Positions 6,420 to 10,613 of a stretch of 10,613 nt of DNA are shown one piece after another. Below the pieces are notes generated by a model that saw only the letters and a list, made by a program, of their open reading frames with translations, made no database searches and was not told where the DNA came from. Each line of letters opens with the position of its first letter. The first letter of the stretch is position 1. Both the position numbers and the translations under genes were made by a program. Source of the stretch: Bacteroidota bacterium (GTDB taxonomy: Bacteria > Bacteroidota > Bacteroidia > Chitinophagales > Chitinophagaceae); NCBI GenBank assembly GCA_023427575.1, contig JAEZAY010000116.1:1-10613 (forward strand), given 5' to 3'.

Positions 6420-8069
6420 CTATTTCTTGATTATAAACCAGTTGTTACCGTCTGTTTGAAGCGTAACATAGGTCCAGTCGTTATAAATAACATAACTGGA
6501 TCCGCCATCAATGGTACCGGTGGAAGGGGTAATGGTTAACTCGTTATCAATTCCTCCTGTTCCGATCTTTTTAATAGTATAGATCCGGCCTGCGATGCCT
6601 GCTGCAGCCGGCAGAGTAACGGTTGCGGAGGAAGATGATGTGTTAGCAAGAATGGTATTATCGCCGGCGGTGGCTGTATAGCTGCCGGTAACCATTTTAA
6701 TAGCCATTGCCAGGGAACCATCTACCTGAACGGTTGAATTGGCATATCCCGTTCCACCCACCAGCATGGTAGCTGAAGCGGTTACACTGTCCTGAAAGGT
6801 TTTGCTTCCTGCAAATTGCTGAGCTGAGGTACTAACCACTCCACGCGCGGCAACACCGGCATTGGGTACATTCAGAAAAACATTGTTTGTACCGTCGGTA
6901 GTGATGTTCAGATCGGTGCCGGTTTCTGCAAAAGAAAATGCCTGGGCGGTATCGCGGTTTCCGTTTATGCTGCGGATGGCATTTCCAAAGGCGGCGGCGC
7001 TTACCTGCCGTTTTTCGATCACTCCATTATTTATCACCAGCACTGAATCTGCATTCGCATTAACTGAAACGTTGTTCAGTTTAAGCGTTCCGTCAACTGT
7101 AGTATTTCCTGCAAAGGTTTTGTCGCCACCAAAAGTTTGTTCACCTGCTGTCACAATACCCGGATTGGTAAGATCGGCCGGATGAAGGGTCATGGTGCGA
7201 GAAGTACTGTCGGCACTGATGGACGCGCCATTGATATTGGAAGCAGAAGCAACGGCTCCGATTGTAATTGTTTGAATGGCAGATTGAATTTTTTGCCAGT
7301 CGCCATAGGTTAAAAACCCATAGGGTCTTGCGGCACCTGCACTGCCATTCTGCACGGGAAGATAAATGGCAATTGTACTGTCAGCATCCCGGTTTTCAAC
7401 CAGTACATTGTCTTGTGTAGTACTTGCTTCGGCCGTAATGTTCAGGGTTTGTTTCTGAATGCCGTTAATGGCTTTGATCGCGTTTTCAAAAGACGATGAA
7501 GACATGGTTCTTTTGTAAACAGATCCATCGGCAGCCAGTACAAGCACTTCCAGCTCATTGGTGCCGGCGGCCAGGTTTTCGAGTTTTACCGTACCATCCA
7601 CATTTAGTTTAGCAGTCGGGTTGTTTGTACCAATCCCGATATTGCCATTGGCATCTATACGCATCCTTTCTTCATTCTGCGTACGGATAACCAGGGGCTG
7701 TCCATCGAGGGTTCCGATAAACTGGGTAGCGGGATTTGTTCCGCTGTTCCCGGTTAATGACCAGTTGGAAGCGGCCTCGCCAAGGTCTGCAATTTTTTTC
7801 CAGGTTCCATTGCTGCGCAAACGAAGGCTTTTGTCAGAATTCAGATAGATAATCATCCCGTCCGGAGGCGTTAGCGCATTAATGGCCACCGTGTCGGCCA
7901 GCCGTGGTAACAGTAAACCCTGGCGGCTGCTTTCAAGTTCGAGAATGGAAGATTTTTGAATGTTTGTTGGATTGTCACCAATTTTCAACTGTGCTTTGGC
8001 CAGGGTTCCGATCAGGAACAGGCAGATCACCACTAGGGCTTTACGGCCAAAATTGTTTTTGGGGTTCAT
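6420..8069 (-). CDS. Secreted phage-fibre-like protein, first gene of the fibre block
   Basis: The product is 549 residues. Residues 1-26 are a signal peptide (ALVVICLFLIGTLAKA). Residues about 27-160 align with the start of the 1199-residue neighbour: QLKIG, KSSILELESSRQGLLLPR, DGMIIYL, then NEERMRIDANGNIGIG (132-147) and PTAKLNVDG (151-159). The middle carries an internal duplication: residues 149-205 (VDGTVKLENL...VYKRTMSSSSFENAIKAING) match 319-373 (VDGTLKLNNV...IEKRQVSAAAFGNAIRSING), and GIVTAGEQTFGGDKTFAG (304-321) matches GVVSTSAQQFAGSKTF (409-424). The phrase PGIVTAGEQTFGGDKTF is typical of phage tail fibres. Residues about 461-549 form a tip-like beta domain (TVTLPAAAG, YTIKKIG, TIDGG, NNWFIIKK). 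There is no S74 chaperone, T9SS tail or lipobox, so how it trimerises or anchors is unclear. The 108-base gap to the next gene has no minus-strand terminator. Confidence 0.85.
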   Translation of the reverse strand: MNPKNNFGRKALVVICLFLIGTLAKAQLKIGDNPTNIQKSSILELESSRQGLLLPRLADTVAINALTPPDGMIIYLNSDKSLRLRSNGTWKKIADLGEAASNWSLTGNSGTNPATQFIGTLDGQPLVIRTQNEERMRIDANGNIGIGTNNPTAKLNVDGTVKLENLAAGTNELEVLVLAADGSVYKRTMSSSSFENAIKAINGIQKQTLNITAEASTTQDNVLVENRDADSTIAIYLPVQNGSAGAARPYGFLTYGDWQKIQSAIQTITIGAVASASNINGASISADSTSRTMTLHPADLTNPGIVTAGEQTFGGDKTFAGNTTVDGTLKLNNVSVNANADSVLVINNGVIEKRQVSAAAFGNAIRSINGNRDTAQAFSFAETGTDLNITTDGTNNVFLNVPNAGVAARGVVSTSAQQFAGSKTFQDSVTASATMLVGGTGYANSTVQVDGSLAMAIKMVTGSYTATAGDNTILANTSSSSATVTLPAAAGIAGRIYTIKKIGTGGIDNELTITPSTGTIDGGSSYVIYNDWTYVTLQTDGNNWFIIKK

Positions 8070-8135
8070 GTTTTTGTTTTAGGATCTCAGATAAGTTTGT
8101 GCGTTGTTAAAAACTCATTGTTGTTTTCCTTATTG

Positions 8136-8157
8136 TTGGGAAAAATTCCCAAATAAA
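8136..8157 (-). promoter_or_regulatory. Palindrome overlapping a weak -7 box upstream of the fibre block
   Basis: TTGGGAA-AAA-TTCCCAA (8136-8152) is a perfect inverted repeat with 7-bp arms. Its end overlaps TTTATTTG (read 8157 to 8150 on the minus strand), which differs from TAnnTTTG at one position; no TTTG lies 19 bases further upstream. If the box is real, a protein bound to the palindrome would cover the transcription start of the fibre block, a repressor-like layout. This is inference. Confidence 0.4.
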
Positions 8158-8273
8158 TTCTGCTAATTAGAATTACTTAAAAAATGAGGCGTTTTTGTAA
8201 GGGTTTACCATTAAAAAGACGGGTTTGGGTACTAAAATGTCTTTAATCAGTTTTTAATATGATTTCGGCTACA

Positions 8274-8291
8274 TGGGGAATCAATTCCCCA
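8274..8291. promoter_or_regulatory. 18-bp palindrome upstream of the lmo0937-type gene
   Basis: TGGGGAAT-CA-ATTCCCCA is a perfect inverted repeat with 8-bp arms, ending 90 bases before the ATG at 8382. It shares the GGGAA...TTCCC core with 8136-8152, but the core halves are 4 rather than 3 bases apart. As DNA it is a good candidate operator; the 2-base centre makes a tight RNA hairpin less likely. No T-run follows it. Confidence 0.45.
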
Positions 8292-8381
8292 GCCTTTGAA
8301 ATTCGGCCCTTGGTTTTAACAATTCTTACGGGAAGACCTCTGATGGCAAGCTATTTTAGCTATACTTCAAAAAAACGAACT

Positions 8382-8534
8382 ATGGGCAACTTACTTTACA
8401 TCATTGCAGTTATCTTAATTATCGCCTGGGCGATTGGATTTTTAGGCTACAGCGCCGGTGGATTGATACATATCCTGCTGGTTATTGCCATCATTGCCAT
8501 TCTTATCCGCGTAATCCGGGGATCGGGCGTATAG
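8382..8534 (+). CDS. Small membrane protein, lmo0937 family
   Basis: The product is 50 residues. It starts MGNLLYIIAV and is nearly all hydrophobic: one helix at about 4-22 and a second at about 29-46, separated by GYSAGG (22-27), and a basic tail RVIRGSGV. Order, length and the motifs WAIGFLGYSAGG and HILLVIAIIAIL match lmo0937-type proteins, which are of unknown function and often linked to envelope or general stress. The frame stays open back to 8259, but the upstream 41 codons have no family resemblance, and the ATG at 8382 restores the usual length, so I chose it. A YtxH-family gene follows 158 bases downstream on the same strand, a common pairing of stress-type small proteins. The protein should sit in the inner membrane. 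Confidence 0.85.
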   Translation: MGNLLYIIAVILIIAWAIGFLGYSAGGLIHILLVIAIIAILIRVIRGSGV

Positions 8535-8541
8535 AAAAGAT

Positions 8542-8660
8542 GGGCTATAAACTTAATCTTGACGGATATCGAGTGATTTGGTTTTGATATCCCGGGAGTT
8601 CGGAATTTTATTCCGGCAGATCTGTATCCTGATCATTAACTATTATAGCCCCTCTTTTTT
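8542..8660 (+). ncRNA. Candidate structured RNA element ending in a T-run
   Basis: A long-range helix closes the element: GGGCTATAA (8542-8550) pairs with TTATAGCCC (8643-8651). It continues, past a bulged A8642, with A8551-T8641, a C-C mismatch (8552/8640), and TTAAT (8553-8557) with ATTAA (8635-8639). Inside lie two more hairpins: GGATATC/GATATCC (8564-8570/8586-8592) and CGGAAT-TTT-ATTCCG (8601-8615). A T-run (8655-8660) follows the closing helix. It begins 8 bases after the lmo0937-type stop and ends 33 bases before the YtxH gene. It could be an elaborate terminator, an attenuator for ytxH, or a small RNA. No known riboswitch class is recognised. Confidence 0.45.
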
Positions 8661-8692
8661 CCATCAAAATTTTCATCTATAAACAACATCAT

Positions 8693-8977
8693 ATGAATTC
8701 AACATCAAAAATAATTGTATCCACGTTGGCTGGAGTAGGCGCCGGGGTTCTTATCGGAATGCTATTTGCACCGGAGAAAGGAACGGAAACCCGCCGGAAA
8801 ATCGGCGAAAAATACAATGATCTGGGCGACTCACTGAAAACCAAATTTACCGACCTGGTAGATTCTGTAAAGGAAGAGTATGGACTGGCTAAAGACAAGG
8901 CAAATAACCTGGTGAACAAAGTAAAAGGACAAACGCCTACCATGCGCAGCGACGCGAATGATGCATTTTCTTCTTAA
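8693..8977 (+). CDS. YtxH domain-containing protein
   Basis: The product is 94 residues. One membrane helix spans about residues 7-26 (IIVSTLAGVGAGVLIGMLFA), followed at once by the family signature APEKGTETRRKI (26-37). The rest is a charged amphipathic helix (LKTKFTDLVDSVKEEYGLAKDK region) suited to coiled-coil or membrane-surface contacts. YtxH proteins are small envelope proteins linked to general stress in several phyla; biochemical function is unknown. No good promoter was found between the lmo0937-type gene and this one, so the two may be co-transcribed through the structured element between them. Transcription ends at the terminator at 8995-9026. The ATG at 8693-8695 places the helix at the usual N-terminal position. 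Confidence 0.88.
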   Translation: MNSTSKIIVSTLAGVGAGVLIGMLFAPEKGTETRRKIGEKYNDLGDSLKTKFTDLVDSVKEEYGLAKDKANNLVNKVKGQTPTMRSDANDAFSS

Positions 8978-8994
8978 TTGAATAGGTTTAATTG

Positions 8995-9026
8995 AAAAGG
9001 CTCTTCCATTTGGAAGGGCTTTTTTT
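8995..9026 (+). terminator. Rho-independent terminator after the YtxH gene
   Basis: GCTCTTCC (9000-9007), loop ATTT, GGAAGGGC (9012-9019) form an 8-bp stem with one G-T wobble, followed by seven T (9020-9026) and preceded by AAAAG. The end of its T-tract is the first part of the rlmH -33 box at 9024-9027. Confidence 0.85.
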
Positions 9027-9054
9027 GTAGGCGATCCTGTGGTCTATACATTTG
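9024..9054 (+). promoter_or_regulatory. Bacteroidota sigma-ABfr type promoter for rlmH
   Basis: TTTG (9024-9027), exactly 19 bases, then TACATTTG (9047-9054). The match to TTTG-N19-TAnnTTTG is perfect. The -7 box ends 4 bases before the rlmH ATG at 9059, so transcription should start at or within a few bases of the start codon. The -33 box is built from the last T residues of the preceding terminator. Confidence 0.85.
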
Positions 9055-9058
9055 TATC

Positions 9059-9532
9059 ATGAAGATACAGTTATGGTCTATTGGTAAAGCACATGATGAC
9101 TATCTAAAACCGGGCATCGATGATTTTACCCGCCGGATCGGCAAATATTATCCTGCCCAATGGAATATTATAAACCCCGTGAAAAATGCGGCTTCCCTGA
9201 GTGAAGCGGAGCTGAAAAAAAAAGAAGCCGGGGTCGTGCTGGCAGCGATCGGAAAAGATGATTTTCTGGTTGCTCTTGATAATAAAGGCCGGCAAATGAG
9301 TTCTACCTCACTGGCCGGTTTTATTCAAACCCGAGCTGATGAAGGCAGCCGCCAGTTAATATTTCTGATTGGCGGAGCCTTTGGAATGGATAAGAGCATA
9401 CTCGAAAGAGCCAATCTTTTATGGTCTTTGTCGGATCTCACTTTCCCGCATCAGCTTGTACGCCTGATTCTTGCCGAACAACTGTACCGGGCCTGTACCA
9501 TCAACCGGAATGAAAAATATCATCATGCCTGA
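9059..9532 (+). CDS. rlmH: 23S rRNA (pseudouridine-1915-N3)-methyltransferase RlmH
   Basis: The product is 157 residues, the normal size for the family (about 155-160). RlmH is a SPOUT methyltransferase that uses S-adenosylmethionine to methylate N3 of pseudouridine 1915 in helix 69 of 23S rRNA on assembled 70S ribosomes. The trefoil-knot signatures are clear: LIGGAFGMD (103-111), SLSDLTFPHQLVRLILAEQL (123-142) and the C-terminal NEKYHH (151-156). The N-terminal KIQLWSIGK start is also typical. The start is fixed by the family's N-terminus and by the promoter directly before it, which predicts a leaderless or nearly leaderless mRNA. The rhomboid gene follows 115 bases downstream. Confidence 0.97.
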   Translation: MKIQLWSIGKAHDDYLKPGIDDFTRRIGKYYPAQWNIINPVKNAASLSEAELKKKEAGVVLAAIGKDDFLVALDNKGRQMSSTSLAGFIQTRADEGSRQLIFLIGGAFGMDKSILERANLLWSLSDLTFPHQLVRLILAEQLYRACTINRNEKYHHA

Positions 9533-9647
9533 TCATTTTTTCCTTTCGTTACAAACCGAAACCCTTCAGATCGCCGCATTCGTTCTGCCCGCTGCGTTTT
9601 AATAAGCCGTAAGGGCATGGAAAGATAAATGTCTATATATTCGCTCC

Positions 9648-10292
9648 ATGTTTTCGATAACAATCTTTATTATAATAATCACAGTACTCGCTTCCATATC
9701 TGCATTCCGGAGTGATAAGGTAATGAATGATCTCATATTCTATCCGCCGGCCGTAACCTATGCAAGGCAGTACTATCGATTTATAAGTTGCGGCTTCATT
9801 CATGCCGATTCATTGCACCTCATATTTAATATGATTGCATTGTATGCATTTGGTGAACATGTGGAAAGGGGATTTCAGATGATCTTCGGATCCAGCGGTA
9901 AATGGCTTTATCTTTTAATGTACTTGATGGCGCTGGTGGTTTGTTTGCTGCCCACCTATTTTAAAAACAAAGACAATTCCGCCTACCGGAGCCTGGGAGC
10001 TTCCGGAGCGGTGGCTGCCGTAATATTTGCGGGGATCCTGATGCATCCCGGTATCGGAATCGGACTTATTTTCTTGCCGGGAATATATATCCCGGGCTTT
10101 ATTTTCGGACCCCTTTATTTGCTGATCTCCTATTATCTCGACCGGAAAGGAGGTGGAAATATCAACCATTCGGCCCATATCTGGGGCGCATTATTTGGCC
10201 TGGCTTTCCTGATTGTTGCCGGCAAATTGATCGCGGATTTTGATGCGATCGATTCTCTTATCCTGGGAATTCAGGCCTACCTGGCAGGATAA
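9648..10292 (+). CDS. Rhomboid family intramembrane serine protease
   Basis: The product is 214 residues with about six membrane helices (roughly 3-20, 56-72, 86-103, 115-133, 138-163, 173-195), the basic bacterial rhomboid core. Rhomboids cut single-pass membrane proteins within or near the bilayer. Catalytic features are all present: Ser119 in GASGA (117-121), His177 in AHIWG (176-180), and the oxyanion-side HADSLHLIFNM segment (52-62) with His57 and Asn61. It should therefore be active. The ATG at 9648 puts the first helix right at the N-terminus. A promoter is not clear: TATATTCG (9636-9643) resembles a -7 box but has no TTTG at the right distance. Substrates cannot be inferred. It converges on tilS with only 16 bases between the two stops. 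Confidence 0.93.
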   Translation: MFSITIFIIIITVLASISAFRSDKVMNDLIFYPPAVTYARQYYRFISCGFIHADSLHLIFNMIALYAFGEHVERGFQMIFGSSGKWLYLLMYLMALVVCLLPTYFKNKDNSAYRSLGASGAVAAVIFAGILMHPGIGIGLIFLPGIYIPGFIFGPLYLLISYYLDRKGGGNINHSAHIWGALFGLAFLIVAGKLIADFDAIDSLILGIQAYLAG

Positions 10293-10308
10293 TACCAGCT
10301 CCTGAAAT

Positions 10309-10613
10309 TCAGTTCTGATCATGGCTACGAATGGTGAACCGGAGAATCTCCTTCGTGCTATTCTGCACTTTAAATCGTTCGTCGATCCGGTAACCCAATA
10401 CCCATACGATCCGTTTGCCGGATTCAAGAACCCATACTTTTTCTTTTTCGGTTAAAGAAAGTTTCTGATCAATCAGGAAGCGGGCAATTTTTTTCTTTTT
10501 CATCATTCCGAGCGGATAAAAATAATCGCCTGCTTTCCATTTTCTCAATAAGAGCGGAAACCGGATTTGTTTTGCATCCAAAAAAGCAACCTGTTTATCA
10601 GCTGTTATTTTTA
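10309..10613 (-). CDS. tilS: tRNA(Ile)-lysidine synthase, C-terminal 100 residues, cut by right edge
   Basis: The last 100 codons of a gene that continues past the right edge; the frame stays open to the final base, and the in-frame TTG at 10579-10581 is only an internal Leu codon. The visible part matches the C-terminal domain of Til[21 protein letters not shown], then [46 protein letters not shown]. TilS ligates lysine to the wobble cytidine of tRNA-Ile(CAU), using ATP, so that it reads AUA; it is usually essential. The catalytic N-terminal ATP-pyrophosphatase domain (SGGxDS) lies outside the window. It ends in a TGA at 10309-10311, facing the rhomboid gene. Confidence 0.92.
   Translation of the reverse strand, partial: KITADKQVAFLDAKQIRFPLLLRKWKAGDYFYPLGMMKKKKIARFLIDQKLSLTEKEKVWVLESGKRIVWVLGYRIDERFKVQNSTKEILRFTIRSHDQN

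Larger units (their letters stand above)
8070..8381. other. Divergent intergenic region between fibre block and lmo0937-type gene
   Basis: About 310 bases without a convincing gene. It contains two GGGAA/TTCCC palindromes (8136-8152 and 8274-8291), a weak minus-strand -7-like box TTTATTTG (8157-8150), an AT-rich dyad AATTCT...AGAATT (8156-8174) and a small hairpin AGCTA-TTT-TAGCT (8349-8361). No full TTTG-N19-TAnnTTTG match was found on either strand, so both flanking transcripts may use a weak or alternative-sigma promoter. Confidence 0.5.

Noticed and set aside
1087..8069. Interpretation as prophage remnant or tailocin
   Set aside because: All three genes have signal peptides, one has a T9SS sorting domain, and no other phage functions are present.
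8259..8381. Upstream extension of the lmo0937-type gene to a start at 8259
   Set aside because: The extra 41 residues look like translated intergenic DNA and include the palindrome; the family length of about 50 residues fits the ATG at 8382.
9512..9541. Possible terminator at the end of rlmH (A-run, then T-run)
   Set aside because: The stem is only A-T pairs with a weak interior; the evidence is too thin to call.
9636..9643. TATATTCG as -7 box for the rhomboid gene
   Set aside because: One mismatch to the consensus, and the position 19 bases upstream reads GGGC instead of TTTG.
10285..10304. CAGGA...TCCTG inverted repeat between rhomboid and tilS
   Set aside because: Only 5-bp arms with a 10-base loop and no T-run on either side; not a convincing terminator.

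Overview
This window looks chromosomal and comes from a member of the Bacteroidota, most likely the Chitinophagaceae or a close relative. Three things point there. Two textbook Bacteroidota promoters are present (TTTG, 19 bases, TACATTTG), one before a trehalose-phosphate synthase gene and one before rlmH. There is a secreted protein with a type IX secretion (T9SS) C-terminal sorting domain. Start codons lack Shine-Dalgarno sequences and sit behind A-rich leaders. I see no phage structural cluster, transposase, integrase, CRISPR array, tRNA or rRNA.

Layout, left to right. Bases 1-539 (minus strand) hold the N-terminal 179 residues of a trehalose-6-phosphate synthase; the gene runs off the left edge. 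Its promoter is at 681-711, followed by a roughly 138-base leader that can form alternative hairpins. Bases 712-1086 appear non-coding and contain a degenerate ACnnCG tandem repeat. Bases 1087-8069 are a three-gene block, all on the minus strand, transcribed in the order 549-aa fibre-like protein, 1199-aa tail-fibre-like protein with a C-terminal endosialidase-type (S74) chaperone, and 535-aa T9SS cargo protein. The two fibre proteins share their first ~135 residues and all three have signal peptides.

The divergent region 8070-8381 has two palindromes with the same GGGAA...TTCCC core, one overlapping a weak promoter-like box for the fibre block. On the plus strand follow a 50-aa lmo0937-type membrane protein (8382-8534), a strongly structured intergenic element ending in a T-run (8542-8660), a YtxH-family protein (8693-8977) and a canonical terminator (8995-9026). 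The terminator T-tract doubles as the -33 box of the rlmH promoter, whose -7 box ends 4 bases before the rlmH ATG, so the rlmH mRNA should be leaderless or nearly so. A six-helix rhomboid protease (9648-10292) comes next and converges, 16 bases apart, on the C-terminal end of tilS (10309-10613, minus, cut by the right edge).

The housekeeping genes (rlmH, rhomboid, tilS, trehalose synthesis) and the lmo0937/YtxH stress-type pair are ordinary. The most distinctive content is the block of exported phage-fibre-like proteins with a T9SS partner and no phage context: a plausible cell-surface or secreted fibre system whose function cannot be read from sequence. The non-coding highlights are the structured element at 8542-8660 and the terminator/promoter overlap at rlmH.
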